Shown: positions 1-8,888, counted from the first letter of the stretch. The stretch is 64,000 nt of DNA from an uncultured Bacteroides sp. (GCA_949288715.1 CASELH010000006.1:86081-150080); one strand, 5' to 3'. Notes: generated from the letters alone by a model not told the origin. A program made the numbers and translations.

Positions 1-65
1 CCGTAACGGATTAACTTCTTGTTGCGCTCCTTCTGGCGCACTTCTTTCGGAATTTCTCTATCCAT
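1..65 (-). CDS. N-terminal fragment, possible HlyD-type efflux adaptor
   Basis: Only the first 21 or so codons of a minus-strand gene lie in the window; it starts at the ATG whose first base is position 65 and runs off the left edge. The N-terminus reads MDREIPKEVRQKERNKK, a short charged cytoplasmic leader of the kind seen before the single membrane helix of Bacteroidales HlyD/AcrA-type periplasmic adaptors. That resemblance covers too few residues for a firm call; the reading frame and start are clear, the family is inference. Confidence 0.45.
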   Translation of the reverse strand, partial: MDREIPKEVRQKERNKKLIRY

Positions 66-214
66 AGTATGCTTGTTTAATTGTTTACGTACATTGCACC
101 CTACTCCTTGCCAAATCCATGCCAAAGATGTAACTTGCTGTGTGCAAACAGGAAAGCAAAAAAGAAGGGTGTCCGTTTCCGGACACCCTGTGCATTTTCG
201 GATAGTGGGGCGGA

Positions 215-1135
215 CTATCTCAGCCAGATGCGGTCGCCCACCTCGGGTATGTATTCGCCGTCTTTGTCGTTCAGCTTATAGAGGTTCTTCAGGCGGATGC
301 CGAACATCTGCGAGATGGAGTGCATGGAGTCACCGTCCTTTACTATATAATAGGTATAGGGCTTCATGGCCTTTTTGTTCTTCTTCTTCAGGTAGATGAT
401 GTCGCCGGGCTCCAGCGTGTAATCCTTGTGCAGGTCGTTGTAGTCCACCAGCTTCTTCCACTTGATGTCGAACTCGCCGCCCAGCAGGCGGAAGTTGTCG
501 CCCTCGCGTGCCACCACGTAGGCCAGGCCGTTGGCTATGTACACGGGGTGCGGGTTCACCAGCCAGGGTTTCTTCTTGATGAGCTTCTCCCAGCGGCGGG
601 CCTCGCGTCGGCTCATGCCCTTGGTGTCGTACTTATACAGGTCGTAGTCCTCGATGATGGTAATCAGGCGGTTGGCATACGAGCGGTCGGTGGCATAGCC
701 GGCCTTCTTCAGTCCGCGGGCCCAGCCTTTGTAGTCCGTCTGCTTCAGCTTGAACAAGAAGGCGTAGCGCGCCCCGCTGGTGAGGAACTTGGAGTGGTCT
801 TCGTAGGAGTCTTCCACCTTGCGGTAAGCGCGGAAGCATTCGCCCCGGGCATCGTCGTCGTGGTAGACCTTGCGCCCCCGCCACGTGTTGTGGCACTTTA
901 TGCCGAAGTGGTTGTTACTTTTCCGCGCCAGCGTGCTCTGCCCCGCCCCGCTCTCCAGCAGGCCCTGGGCCAGGGTGATGCTGGCCGGAATCTTGTATTT
1001 CTTCATCTGCTCCACGGCAAGGGAGGAGTATTTGCGGATATATTCGTTGTAGCGGGCATTTCTGCGTTGCGCCCCGGCCGGCATCATCAGCAGGAGGAAA
1101 ACAGCCAAAGCAAGCAGTCGGAAAACATACTTCAT
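215..1135 (-). CDS. Secreted glucosaminidase (FlgJ-like) with C-terminal LysM domains
   Basis: Peptidoglycan hydrolase of 306 residues, expected to cleave the glycan backbone of the wall in the periplasm. A signal peptide (MKYVFRLLALAVFLLL, cut after GAQ near residue 23) decides the start; an upstream in-frame ATG at 1192 would add 19 non-signal residues. The glucosaminidase domain spans about 30-165, with the acidic catalytic candidate Glu61 in GLLESGAG followed by NNHFGIKCH. Two LysM-type wall-binding modules follow, a degenerate one near 195-240 and a clearer one near 258-304 (YYIVKDGDSMHSISQMFGI). It is transcribed alone, away from the neighbouring lipoprotein gene. The exact bond cleaved cannot be told from sequence. 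Confidence 0.9.
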   Translation of the reverse strand: MKYVFRLLALAVFLLLMMPAGAQRRNARYNEYIRKYSSLAVEQMKKYKIPASITLAQGLLESGAGQSTLARKSNNHFGIKCHNTWRGRKVYHDDDARGECFRAYRKVEDSYEDHSKFLTSGARYAFLFKLKQTDYKGWARGLKKAGYATDRSYANRLITIIEDYDLYKYDTKGMSRREARRWEKLIKKKPWLVNPHPVYIANGLAYVVAREGDNFRLLGGEFDIKWKKLVDYNDLHKDYTLEPGDIIYLKKKNKKAMKPYTYYIVKDGDSMHSISQMFGIRLKNLYKLNDKDGEYIPEVGDRIWLR

Positions 1136-1244
1136 GGAGACTTCGTCGTTGGTTAATGCCGCAAAAGTCCGTAAAAGAATCGAGAAAAACAATCCTTTTA
1201 CTATTTATTAGCTTCCGGCGCAAGCATAAATACGCAAAATTGCC

Positions 1245-1252
1245 TACATTTG
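1245..1252 (+). promoter_or_regulatory. Bacteroides -7 box (TACATTTG) for the 1276 lipoprotein
   Basis: Exact match to the Bacteroidetes primary-sigma -7 consensus TAnnTTTG, 23 bp before the ATG at 1276. No clear TTTG -33 partner is visible. Confidence 0.6.
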
Positions 1253-1275
1253 AGGCCGGGAAAACAAATTTCTTT

Positions 1276-1938
1276 ATGAAGACAAGACGAAACATTGCCA
1301 GCTTGCTTGCCGCCGGTGCCCTCTTCCTGGCATCGTGCTCAAGCATGTTCTACCCCAAAGCCAATGCTTTGGACGCCATAAGACAGGGCATGACCCAGGA
1401 AGAAGTGACAAAACTGCTGGGCCGGCCCGACTTCCGCCGCATAGACTACGGGCTGGAGGAATGGGAGTACCGCAAGCTGTTCAGCCCGCTGGACAGCGAC
1501 TACACCACCGTCATTGTGCGCTTTGAAGACGGAAGACTGGTCTACATGGATTCCTTCCATGCCTCCGACCGCGAGCCGCAGCTGCCCCCTGCCCCCGTGG
1601 TGCAAGAGCCGGTAGCGGTGGTACCCGTACAACCGGTCTATCCCAATGCCATGCCCGACAGGGCGTTCCGCGACTTCTACCAGAAGGTGAAGCGGGAAAT
1701 TGCCCCAGACGACCAAATAAAGTTGATACGCGCCACTGTAGGACACAAACTGTTCACCTGCCGCCAGTGTGCCGAGATGATGTCGCTCTTCACCTTCGAC
1801 GATGACAAAATGCAGGTGCTGCGCGCGTTTGCCCCGCGCCTGGTAGATAAGGAGAACTACGAGACCATCCTCCGCGAGATAGACTCCATGTTCACGCAAG
1901 ACGATGCCAAGAAGCTGCTGGGTGTGCCCTCCCGCTGA
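1276..1938 (+). CDS. BamE/SmpA-like lipoprotein with C-terminal DUF4476 domain
   Basis: Lipoprotein of 220 residues. The signal peptide ends in the lipobox LAS-Cys21, which fixes the start at 1276 rather than at an earlier in-frame ATG at 1156. Residues about 32-75 (NALDAIRQGMTQEEVTKLLG then a W-E-Y motif) match the SmpA/OmlA fold found in BamE and other small envelope lipoproteins. A Pro/Val-rich linker (about 98-115) leads to residues 125-215, which look like DUF4476, a four-helix domain common in Bacteroidetes. The BamE fold does not by itself prove a role in outer-membrane protein assembly; domain calls are by eye. Confidence 0.78.
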   Translation: MKTRRNIASLLAAGALFLASCSSMFYPKANALDAIRQGMTQEEVTKLLGRPDFRRIDYGLEEWEYRKLFSPLDSDYTTVIVRFEDGRLVYMDSFHASDREPQLPPAPVVQEPVAVVPVQPVYPNAMPDRAFRDFYQKVKREIAPDDQIKLIRATVGHKLFTCRQCAEMMSLFTFDDDKMQVLRAFAPRLVDKENYETILREIDSMFTQDDAKKLLGVPSR

Positions 1939-1960
1939 TTATTGTTAGCATGTCGTTTAA

Positions 1961-2161
1961 TTTTCACCCGCAGATGACACGGATGACGCAGATTTTTCTC
2001 TTTTGTCATGCTGAACGTAGTGAAGCATCTCTCACATAATAGAAGATTCTTCGCTTTGCTCAGACTATAAAAAGAGGTTTTTGGCGTAGCTAATGACAGA
2101 TGATACACGTGGGCGAAGCCCCCAAAGAATCCGTGTCATCCGCGTCATCTGCGGATGAAAA
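1961..2161. repeat. Nested palindromic intergenic element (long inverted repeat)
   Basis: The 284-bp gap between the lipoprotein and cdd is filled by a long inverted repeat. Left arm 1961-1994 (core CGCAGATGACACGGATGACG) pairs with right arm 2128-2161 (core CGTCATCTGCGGATGAAAA). Inside is a second imperfect palindrome, 2007-2070, built on GTCATGCTGAACGTAGTGAA and its complement TTCGCTTTGCTCAGAC, which resembles the GTCATTCTGAGCGAAG intergenic repeat seen in many Bacteroidetes. No ORF is associated. A relative with CAGATGACACAGATGA arms lies at 31615-31711. Confidence 0.75.
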
Positions 2162-2222
2162 ATGAAAATGCACACGCGCTAAATTCCCATTTATAACATA
2201 AACTAAATATGATTAGTTACTT

Positions 2223-2705
2223 ATGAAAACACTGCAACTCCACATTCACGTCAAGGTCTTTGCCTACGAAGAACTGGCCGAGGCCGACCGCCAACTGATA
2301 GACGCTGCCCGCCAGGCCACCTACCGCAGCTATGTTCCCTACTCGCATTTCTCCGTCGGAGCAGCAGTCCGGCTGGCCGATGGCACCGTAGTGAGCGGAA
2401 GCAACCAAGAGAATGCCGCTTCTCCCTCGAGCCTCTGCGCCGAACGCACCACGCTGTTTTATGCCAACTCGCGCTATCCCGACCAGCCGGTCGACACCCT
2501 GGCCATTGCCGCCCGCAATGAAAGGGGCGAATTTCTCCAAAAGCCCATCTCCCCCTGCGGTGCCTGCCGCCAGGTGATGCTCGAGACAGAAACACGCTTC
2601 AGCCACCCCATGCGCATCCTGCTCTATGGCACGGAGGGCATCTATGAACTGCAGGGGGTGAACAGCCTGTTGCCGTTCTCCTTTACGGGGGAGGCAATGA
2701 AGTAA
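2223..2705 (+). CDS. cdd: Cytidine deaminase
   Basis: Hydrolytic deamination of cytidine and deoxycytidine to uridine and deoxyuridine in cytoplasmic pyrimidine salvage. The 160-residue protein has the zinc and catalytic signature in order: SVGAAVRL, then CAERTTLFYAN (Cys ligand and catalytic Glu, about residues 77-79), then PCGACRQV (two Cys ligands, about 108-113). Length fits the homotetrameric bacterial family. The first 15 residues, before the canonical start of the fold, are slightly longer than usual; the next in-frame Met lies inside the domain. It stands alone, preceded by the palindromic element and followed by a small hairpin (GTCCCC-AGC-GGGGAC, 2804-2818). Confidence 0.95.
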   Translation: MKTLQLHIHVKVFAYEELAEADRQLIDAARQATYRSYVPYSHFSVGAAVRLADGTVVSGSNQENAASPSSLCAERTTLFYANSRYPDQPVDTLAIAARNERGEFLQKPISPCGACRQVMLETETRFSHPMRILLYGTEGIYELQGVNSLLPFSFTGEAMK

Positions 2706-2889
2706 GCCTTTGAAGCGCTTCTTGCATAAGCTGTGTGCAATCTCCTTAGATTGAACTTGCTGATTTGATTGCCGTTAGATATTTCATCGCCCCGATAACC
2801 GCCGTCCCCAGCGGGGACAACATCAATCCGTCAGGATAAATCCACATTAAATTTAATGCGCCTGCAGCCCGAATGAAACATCCGGCTGC

Positions 2890-2897
2890 TACCTTTG
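2890..2897 (+). promoter_or_regulatory. Bacteroides -7 box (TACCTTTG) for the DUF3592 gene
   Basis: TAnnTTTG match 25 bp before the ATG at 2922. Confidence 0.55.
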
Positions 2898-2921
2898 TTG
2901 CTCAATCCTTAATCATCCATC

Positions 2922-3620
2922 ATGCATTACGATAGAGAAAAGACATTGGCCAAAGGCAAGCGGAAAGACAAGGCGTTCATCCGTGTATTTTGCGGCATAT
3001 TCATTTCGGTAGGTATCATTTTGTTCGCCGTCAGCATCATCGTTGGCGTCAGCGACCATACTTTCCGGCAAAACGCCGAACCGGTGGATGCCGTTATCCT
3101 TGCCATGCGCGGAGTGACCAGCGAATCGTTGGGTACCCCCGTTGTGAGATATACCGTAGGCGGGAATACCTATGCAACCACGCTCAATGTAGCCACGTCT
3201 TCCATGCATCCGGGCAAGCGGATAACCGTGTATTACCAAAAAGGCAATCCGCAGAAAGTGCGCTACCTGGACTCCAACGGCTGGCTGATTTCCCTTTTCG
3301 TTTTTATGGGATTCGTATTCGTCGGGATGGGCACTGCCTTTTGGCTCGCGAAGCGCAGCCGTGAGCGGAAAGCCCGTCGGTTGTTGGCTACCGGGAAAGT
3401 GGTGGAAGCGGAAATTACCGGAATCAGCGAGGATACAAGCCAGTCTATGAACAGGCGACACCCCATCACGGTCAGTTGCCGCTACACCGCACCGGACGGA
3501 CGGGTGTACTTCTTTCACAGCGGCTCTTTCTGGTATGAAAGCTACGAGATAGACCCGAAAAAGAAGGTACGCGTGTATGTACCGCAACAATCCGGCAAAC
3601 TATTATGTGGACGTAAATAG
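2922..3620 (+). CDS. DUF3592 membrane protein
   Basis: A 232-residue inner-membrane protein with two hydrophobic helices, about 22-43 (IFISVGIILFAVSIIVG) and 123-143 (LISLFVFMGFVFVGMG). Between and after them are two beta-rich segments of DUF3592 type: residues 50-118 (EPVDAVILAMRG through RITVYYQKGNPQKV) and 160-228 (VVEAEITGI through VRVYVPQ). The function of DUF3592 is unknown. It begins a stretch up to about 6245 with base use looser than the flanking genes. It has its own promoter box, and no operon partner is obvious. Confidence 0.75.
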   Translation: MHYDREKTLAKGKRKDKAFIRVFCGIFISVGIILFAVSIIVGVSDHTFRQNAEPVDAVILAMRGVTSESLGTPVVRYTVGGNTYATTLNVATSSMHPGKRITVYYQKGNPQKVRYLDSNGWLISLFVFMGFVFVGMGTAFWLAKRSRERKARRLLATGKVVEAEITGISEDTSQSMNRRHPITVSCRYTAPDGRVYFFHSGSFWYESYEIDPKKKVRVYVPQQSGKLLCGRK

Positions 3621-3716
3621 CGTTATAGGATAAATGGAAAAGACAAGCGGCAGTAATTTTGCCCCGCTCCCCATTTTCCCTTATCTTCGCTCTCGCTTTT
3701 TGAAACTATATATAAT

Positions 3717-4598
3717 ATGGATATACAAACCCGATATTTGGCCGATTATACCCGCAATGCCCCGTGTTCCAATTTCTTCGTCACTACCTTGATAGGCCGA
3801 GGGCAGGCGGATGCCCCACACCGGCACGACTGCTATCAGATTATTTTGCTGACCAAAGGTGAGGCGGAACATTTGATTGACTTTGAATTGAAAGAGATGA
3901 AAGCTCCGTCTCTTTCGCTCGTGTTCCCGAAACAGATACATCGTCTGGAATTGTCGGAGGATGCGGAGGCTGTGGCGGTGATGTTTGACGAGACCATCTT
4001 CTGCACCGAGATATTGGCCAATGAACTGAAAGATTACAATATCGACTTGCAGAAGAAATGCAACTTGGTGGATTTATGTGCGATGCCTGAGCGTATGGAC
4101 GACTTGCTCTCTTTCGTGGCACACATCCAAGATACGTACAGCGGCAGTGCGCTGAATCCTGCGCGGAAGTACCAGATAAAGTTTATGATAAAGATTATGC
4201 TGCTGAAGATATTCGATGCGCTTCCGTCAGATACCAACCCTAAAACCAATGACAGCGACCGCTCACTTTACATCCGTTCTCGTCAGAAGGTGGACGAGCA
4301 GTATCGCGACCAACGGAAAGTGCAGCAATATGCAACGGACCTGGGCGTATCGGCAAAGAAACTGACTGCCGTATGCCATTCGTATGGTGGTATGTCCCCG
4401 TTGGGAATCATCCACGAGAAGCTTTCCCTCGAATTGAAGAAACTGTTTGTCGGCGAGGCTCTTTCTCTTAAAGAAATCGCTTTCCAGCTTGGTTTCTCTT
4501 CCCAATCGGCACTGAATAAGTATATCGAACAGGAATTCCAATGCACACCGATGGATTTCAGGCAATCGGTGTTGAAGAAAATCGGCGGGGAAAAATAG
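3717..4598 (+). CDS. AraC-family transcriptional regulator
   Basis: A 293-residue regulator. The N-terminal cupin-like sensor (about 15-110) carries the usual HRHDCYQIILLTKGE segment, and the C-terminal AraC double helix-turn-helix spans about 190-290, with DLGVSAKKLT as the first HTH and SLKEIAFQLGFSSQSALNKY as the second. AraC proteins of this layout bind promoter DNA and respond to a small ligand in the cupin. The next gene, an alcohol dehydrogenase 102 bp downstream with its own promoter box, then an SMR transporter, are the natural targets, by position only. The ligand is unknown. Confidence 0.88.
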   Translation: MDIQTRYLADYTRNAPCSNFFVTTLIGRGQADAPHRHDCYQIILLTKGEAEHLIDFELKEMKAPSLSLVFPKQIHRLELSEDAEAVAVMFDETIFCTEILANELKDYNIDLQKKCNLVDLCAMPERMDDLLSFVAHIQDTYSGSALNPARKYQIKFMIKIMLLKIFDALPSDTNPKTNDSDRSLYIRSRQKVDEQYRDQRKVQQYATDLGVSAKKLTAVCHSYGGMSPLGIIHEKLSLELKKLFVGEALSLKEIAFQLGFSSQSALNKYIEQEFQCTPMDFRQSVLKKIGGEK

Positions 4599-4660
4599 CC
4601 TGTTCCCATTTTTATAAATCGCCGTCTCTTTTTTATAAAGGGTTGCCGCTCCATACGCCG

Positions 4661-4668
4661 TAACTTTG
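4661..4668 (+). promoter_or_regulatory. Bacteroides -7 box (TAACTTTG) for the alcohol dehydrogenase
   Basis: TAnnTTTG match 33 bp before the ATG at 4701; a candidate site of action for the AraC regulator just upstream. Confidence 0.55.
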
Positions 4669-4700
4669 CGCTGCAATTAAGAATTAAAAACAAGATTGAT

Positions 4701-5854
4701 ATGGCGAAATTATTTGGAGCAGGAGAACTCTATCACGGCATAGGGTCTCTTTCAGAGTTGAAGAACATTCACGGCAAACGTGCTGTGATAGTAACCGGAC
4801 AGAACTCCGTGAAGCGGAACGGCAGCTTGGAGAAAGTAGAAAACATTTTGCGGGAGAACGGTTTTGAATGCACCGTATTCAGCGGTGTGGAAGCTGACCC
4901 TTCCATCACGACCGTAAGGAAAGGCGCGGCAGTGTTCGACGACTTCCAGCCGGACTGGATTATCGGATTGGGGGATGCTCGGCCATTGATGCTGCCAAGG
5001 CAATGTGGGTGCTGTATGAACATCCCGACTTGAGTTTCGAGAAGATGATGGAAGTGTGCGGCATCCCTCCGTTGCGGAAGAAGGCCCGCTTTGCCGCAAT
5101 CCCCTCGTCAAGTGGGACAGGAACGGAAATCACGGCATTGGCCGTTATCACCGATAGGGAGAAGGGCGTGAAATATCCGTTGGTTTCCTACGAATTACTG
5201 CCCGATTTTTCCATCGTGGACGGAGATCTTTGCAAGTCGATGCCTCCCAGCGTAACGGCAAACACCGGACTGGATGCGCTGACACATTGCGTGGAGGCTT
5301 ATGTATCCAATGTGGATGACAATTATGCCGATGCTTTCGCGAAAGGTGGCATTGAGTTGATTTTCAAAAATCTGGAGAAAGCGATGGCTGAACCCGAAAA
5401 CGAGATTGCACGGCAGAACATGCACGATGCGTCCTGCTTGGGCGGATATGCGTTTACTAACGCTTGGCTGGGCATCGCTCATTCGTTGGCGCACCAGATT
5501 GGTGGAACATTCGGCGTGCCCCACGGTTGCGCGAATGCCATTGTCCTGCCCAATGTTATCCGTTACAATATGAAGGCTACGGGACGTTATGACGATTTGG
5601 CGGCTTTGGTCGGCAAACGGACAGGTGAGGAATTCGCCCGTGCCGTAGAGGAACTACGCAGCAAGGTACACGTGGCAGGTTCTATCGCTGAATACGGTAA
5701 CATCAGCCGGGAAGAATGGACGGCTGCACTGGACCGTATGGCTGAAAATGCCTTCAAAGACCCGTGCACGGGATTCAATCCGCGCAAGGCAACGGTTGAA
5801 GAGCTGAAGCAACTGTTGGCTGCCGCATACGATGGCGGAAGCATCAATTTCTAA
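4701..5854 (+). pseudogene. Iron-containing alcohol dehydrogenase, broken by a -1 frameshift
   Basis: NAD(P)-dependent group III (iron-dependent) alcohol dehydrogenase split into two frames. The first frame runs from MAKLFGAGELYHG to WIIGLG and then derails; the second resumes at IDAAKAMWVLYEHPD and continues to the end. Adding one G to the run of five G at 4970-4974 restores GLGGCSAIDAAKAMW, which matches the nucleotide-binding motif, and an ORF of about 384 residues, the family length. Downstream features are intact: DALTHCVEAYVS, and the metal-binding His motifs GIAHSLAHQIG and GVPHGCANA. The break sits in a homopolymer, so a sequencing error, a slippery phase-variable site and a true pseudogene are all possible. 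Likely functional if repaired. Confidence 0.88.
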
Positions 5855-5870
5855 AAACTTTGTAAGGTAA

Positions 5871-5900
5871 TCACTGCCGGGCATCTGCTTCCGGCAGTGA
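5871..5900 (+). terminator. Hairpin between the alcohol dehydrogenase and SMR genes
   Basis: Perfect 10-bp stem TCACTGCCGG / CCGGCAGTGA with a 10-nt loop, 17 bp after the dehydrogenase stop. No strong T-tract follows, so it may attenuate rather than end transcription into the SMR gene. Confidence 0.55.
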
Positions 5901-5918
5901 TGTTATATGATGTAAAAA

Positions 5919-6245
5919 ATGAGTTGGTTCTTATTAATCTTGGCAGGATGCGTCGAACTCGCCTTCACCTTCTGCCTGGGCAAGTTCAGTCACGCAACGG
6001 GGCTGGGCAAAGGCTTGTGGGGAATGGCTACCTTCTTTGCCGTCGCATTGAGCCTTTACCTCGTTTCAAGGGTTATCAAGGTGTTGCCGCTTGGCACAAC
6101 GTATGCCGTTTGGACGGGTATTGGCGCAGTGGGCACGGTGCTGATGGGCATTCTCTTTTTCAAGGAACCCGTCAGCTTCGCCCGTCTGTTCTTTATCTCG
6201 ACGCTGATTCTTTCGATTGTCGGGCTGAAGGTGGTGTCGGGGTAA
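5919..6245 (+). CDS. Small multidrug resistance (SMR) family transporter
   Basis: A 108-residue protein with four membrane helices and the SMR signature. Glu13 in the first helix (MSWFLLILAGCVELAF) is the conserved proton/substrate carboxylate, and the third helix carries GTTYAVWTGIGAVGTVLMG, shared by SMR proteins. SMR proteins work as antiparallel dimers exchanging protons for cations; subtypes export quaternary ammonium compounds or guanidinium (Gdx/SugE). Sequence alone does not settle which. It starts 64 bp after the dehydrogenase, beyond a hairpin, and may be co-transcribed with it. Confidence 0.85.
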   Translation: MSWFLLILAGCVELAFTFCLGKFSHATGLGKGLWGMATFFAVALSLYLVSRVIKVLPLGTTYAVWTGIGAVGTVLMGILFFKEPVSFARLFFISTLILSIVGLKVVSG

Positions 6246-6376
6246 TCCTTTCCGATAAACATCATCAACGGATTACAACTCAATTCTTTTACCCCCCTAA
6301 AAACAAATATCCTTCCGCTTTCCGGAAGAAAAAGAACTAACGAAGCATTGGGTACTCACATAGAAGCATAAAAACA

Positions 6377-6414
6377 TTTAGAGCCTGCCGCACGTTTGTA
6401 CGACAGGCTCTAAA
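6377..6414. terminator. Bidirectional terminator between SMR gene and proS
   Basis: Twelve-bp perfect stem ATTTAGAGCCTG / CAGGCTCTAAAT with a loop that can pair further, between convergent genes. A-rich sequence on one side and T/A-rich on the other suit termination from both sides. Confidence 0.75.
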
Positions 6415-6440
6415 TTCAATATGTCCTTATATCTCCCGCA

Positions 6441-7934
6441 TCAATACGAACGGGCGAATATCACGCGGCACTGGGAAGGCTTCCCGGTAACCATGCACTT
6501 GCCCGGCTCCTTATCGCCCGGCACGAAGGAGTCGAACGGAATGCAACGGATAGTGGCTTTGGTCTCTTCCTTGATTTTCTCCTCGGTCTCCGTAGTGCCG
6601 TCCCAGTGAGCCAGAATGAAGCCGCCCTCCTCTATCTTCTGCTTAAATTCGTCGTAGGTATCGGCCGTGGTGATGCGGCGGTTGCGATAGTCGAGGGCTT
6701 TCTTGTAGATGTTGGCCTGCATCTCTTCCAGCAGGTCTTTCACATACTGCTCAATGCCGTCGCACGAACGGGTTTCCTTCTCCAGCGTGTCGCGGCGCAT
6801 TACTTCCATGGTGTTGTTCTCCAAGTCGCGGCCACCCATGACGAGGCGCACGGGCACACCCTTCAACTCGTAGTCGGCAAACTTGAAGCCGGGACGCTTG
6901 TTGTCGGCATTGTCATACTTCACGCTGATGCCCATGGCACGGAGGCGCTGCACAATGCCTGCCACTTTCTCATCAATCTTGGCCAGCATCTCGGCATTCT
7001 TGTAGATGGGCACAATCACCACCTGTATCGGGGCAAGGTGGGGCGGCAGCACAAGACCGTTGTCATCGGAGTGAGTCATGATGAGGGCTCCCATCAGTCG
7101 GGTGGATACTCCCCAGGAAGTGGCCCACACGTACTCCAACTTGTTTTCCTTGTTAACGAATTGCACGTCGAAAGCTTTTGCAAAGTTCTGGCCAAGGAAG
7201 TGCGAAGTGCCGCTTTGCAAGGCTTTGCCATCCTGCATCATGGCCTCGATGGTGTAAGTATTGAGCGCGCCGGCAAAACGCTCGTTGGCCGACTTCACGC
7301 CCTTGATGACGGGCAATGCCATGTATTTCTCGGCGAAGTCGGCATATACGTTCAACATCCTTACGGCTTCTTCTTCAGCCTCCTCGCGGGTGGCGTGTGC
7401 GGTGTGGCCTTCCTGCCAGAGGAATTCGGCTGTGCGCAGAAACAGGCGGGTGCGCATCTCCCAACGAAACACATTGGCCCACTGGTTGCACAAGATAGGC
7501 AGGTCGCGGTAAGAGTTTATCCAATTCTTATAAGTATTCCAGATGATGGTCTCCGACGTGGGGCGGATAATGAGTTCCTCCTCCAACTTGGCGGCCGGGT
7601 CTACCACTACCCCTCCGCCGTTGGTGTCGTTCTTCAAGCGATAGTGGGTCACCACAGCACACTCTTTGGCAAAGCCTTCCACATGTTCGGCCTCCCGGCT
7701 AAGGAAGGATTTGGGAATAAGCAAGGGGAAATAAGCATTGACGTGGCCCGTTTCCTTGAACATGCGGTCCAGTTCATGTTGCATCTTCTCCCAAATGGCG
7801 TAGCCATAAGGCTTGATGACCATGCAGCCACGCACGGCAGACTGCTCTGCCAAGTCGGCCTTGACCACCAATTCATTGTACCATTGGGAATAGTTCTCAC
7901 TGCGTTTCGTGAGGTCTTTCAGTTCTACTGCCAT
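6441..7934 (-). CDS. proS: Prolyl-tRNA synthetase, archaeal/eukaryotic type
   Basis: Charges tRNA-Pro with proline in the cytoplasm. The 497-residue protein is the short class without the bacterial INS editing insertion: class II motif 2 is seen in [23 protein letters not shown] followed by [28 protein letters not shown], motif 3 in [27 protein letters not shown] (each longer than 20 residues in the gene but recognisable by those key words). The anticodon-binding domain (about 300-400) and the C-terminal zinc-type domain ending in a conserved Tyr (FARSY) follow. This type is usual for Bacteroidales. Single gene with its own promoter box. Confidence 0.97.
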   Translation of the reverse strand: MAVELKDLTKRSENYSQWYNELVVKADLAEQSAVRGCMVIKPYGYAIWEKMQHELDRMFKETGHVNAYFPLLIPKSFLSREAEHVEGFAKECAVVTHYRLKNDTNGGGVVVDPAAKLEEELIIRPTSETIIWNTYKNWINSYRDLPILCNQWANVFRWEMRTRLFLRTAEFLWQEGHTAHATREEAEEEAVRMLNVYADFAEKYMALPVIKGVKSANERFAGALNTYTIEAMMQDGKALQSGTSHFLGQNFAKAFDVQFVNKENKLEYVWATSWGVSTRLMGALIMTHSDDNGLVLPPHLAPIQVVIVPIYKNAEMLAKIDEKVAGIVQRLRAMGISVKYDNADNKRPGFKFADYELKGVPVRLVMGGRDLENNTMEVMRRDTLEKETRSCDGIEQYVKDLLEEMQANIYKKALDYRNRRITTADTYDEFKQKIEEGGFILAHWDGTTETEEKIKEETKATIRCIPFDSFVPGDKEPGKCMVTGKPSQCRVIFARSY

Positions 7935-8002
7935 TGTATCTAAAAATATATTAAGTTATAAATATCCGTACAGTTACTGCCCTGTCTGGCAGATACAGCG
8001 TG

Positions 8003-8010
8003 CAAAGGTA
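8003..8010 (-). promoter_or_regulatory. Bacteroides -7 box (TACCTTTG) for proS
   Basis: Read on the minus strand, a TAnnTTTG match 69 bp before the proS ATG at 7934. Confidence 0.55.
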
Positions 8011-8054
8011 CGCATTTATAATGAAGAACGAAGAATGAAGAATAAAGAAAATCC

Positions 8055-8062
8055 TATCTTTG
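8055..8062 (+). promoter_or_regulatory. Bacteroides -7 box (TATCTTTG) for nudC
   Basis: TAnnTTTG match 25 bp before the ATG at 8087; this placement argues against the in-frame TTG at 8060 as start codon, because it overlaps the box. Confidence 0.6.
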
Positions 8063-8086
8063 CACCCGCAAAACACGACATGGCTT

Positions 8087-8881
8087 ATGAACAACAGACA
8101 GATAGATGCGCAGTTGTCCCTATGCGCCTTCTATGGGGACAAATTACTGCTGAAAGAAGAAGCTGAAGGCAAATGCAGACTGCCACAGGGAGGCGAAGTG
8201 CCTGCCGCCTGGACAGCGGGTAAAAAAGTGCACCGCGTGCTGCTGCCTACAGGCGACACGGTGCAGGCACTTGCCCTTGATGAAGCATGCGCGGCCGAAG
8301 GATGGACATTCATAGGGCTACGCGCCTCGTTCGACCACATTGGGCTGGCAGATTACCGCGCGGCAGGCAAAGCCTACCAGATACTTTACTGGGATGCCCA
8401 TAGCCGGTTCTGCCCTGCCTGCGGAACGCAGACAGAACAACATACCGACATCATGAAGCGATGCCCACACTGCGGCTTCGAGCTCTATCCGCAAGTATCC
8501 ACCGCCATCATTGTGCTGGTGCGCCGGGGCGATGACGAGATTCTGATGGTACATGCACGCAACTTCCGCGGCACCTTCTATGGCCTGGTGGCCGGCTTTG
8601 TAGAAGCCGGCGAGACCTTGGAGCAGTGCGTGGCGCGCGAAGTGCGTGAAGAAACCGGACTGGAAATAACCAACATCCGCTATTTCGACAGCCAGCCCTG
8701 GCCCTACCCCAGCGGACTGATGGTAGGCTTTACCGCCGATTATGCCGGAGGCACCATCAAGCTGCAGAGCGATGAACTGAGCTCAGGCGCCTTCTACCAC
8801 CGCGACCACCTCCCCGAACTGCCCCAAAAGCTGAGCATCGCGCGCAGGCTGATTGAAGCTTGGAAGAGACGGGAGGTGTAA
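8087..8881 (+). CDS. nudC: NADH pyrophosphatase (NudC-type Nudix hydrolase)
   Basis: Hydrolyses NAD(H) to NMN(H) and AMP, and in NudC proteins also removes NAD caps from RNA. The 264-residue protein has an N-terminal divergent domain, a zinc ribbon (FCPACG ... RCPHCGFELYP, about 107-135), and the Nudix box GFVEAGETLEQCVAREVREE with TGLE. The motif SQPWPYPSGLM right after the Nudix box distinguishes NudC-type NADH pyrophosphatases from other Nudix enzymes. It ends 7 bp before the convergent alpha-galactosidase gene. Confidence 0.95.
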   Translation: MNNRQIDAQLSLCAFYGDKLLLKEEAEGKCRLPQGGEVPAAWTAGKKVHRVLLPTGDTVQALALDEACAAEGWTFIGLRASFDHIGLADYRAAGKAYQILYWDAHSRFCPACGTQTEQHTDIMKRCPHCGFELYPQVSTAIIVLVRRGDDEILMVHARNFRGTFYGLVAGFVEAGETLEQCVAREVREETGLEITNIRYFDSQPWPYPSGLMVGFTADYAGGTIKLQSDELSSGAFYHRDHLPELPQKLSIARRLIEAWKRREV

Positions 8882-8888
8882 ATGGCAC

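Noticed and set aside
1156-1275. Longer start for the BamE-like lipoprotein
   Set aside because: It would bury the lipobox signal peptide and start upstream of the promoter box at 1245-1252.
6606-7943. A 445-residue open frame antisense to proS
   Set aside because: It lies entirely opposite a textbook ProS and has a His/Val-rich composition typical of antisense frames in GC-rich genes.
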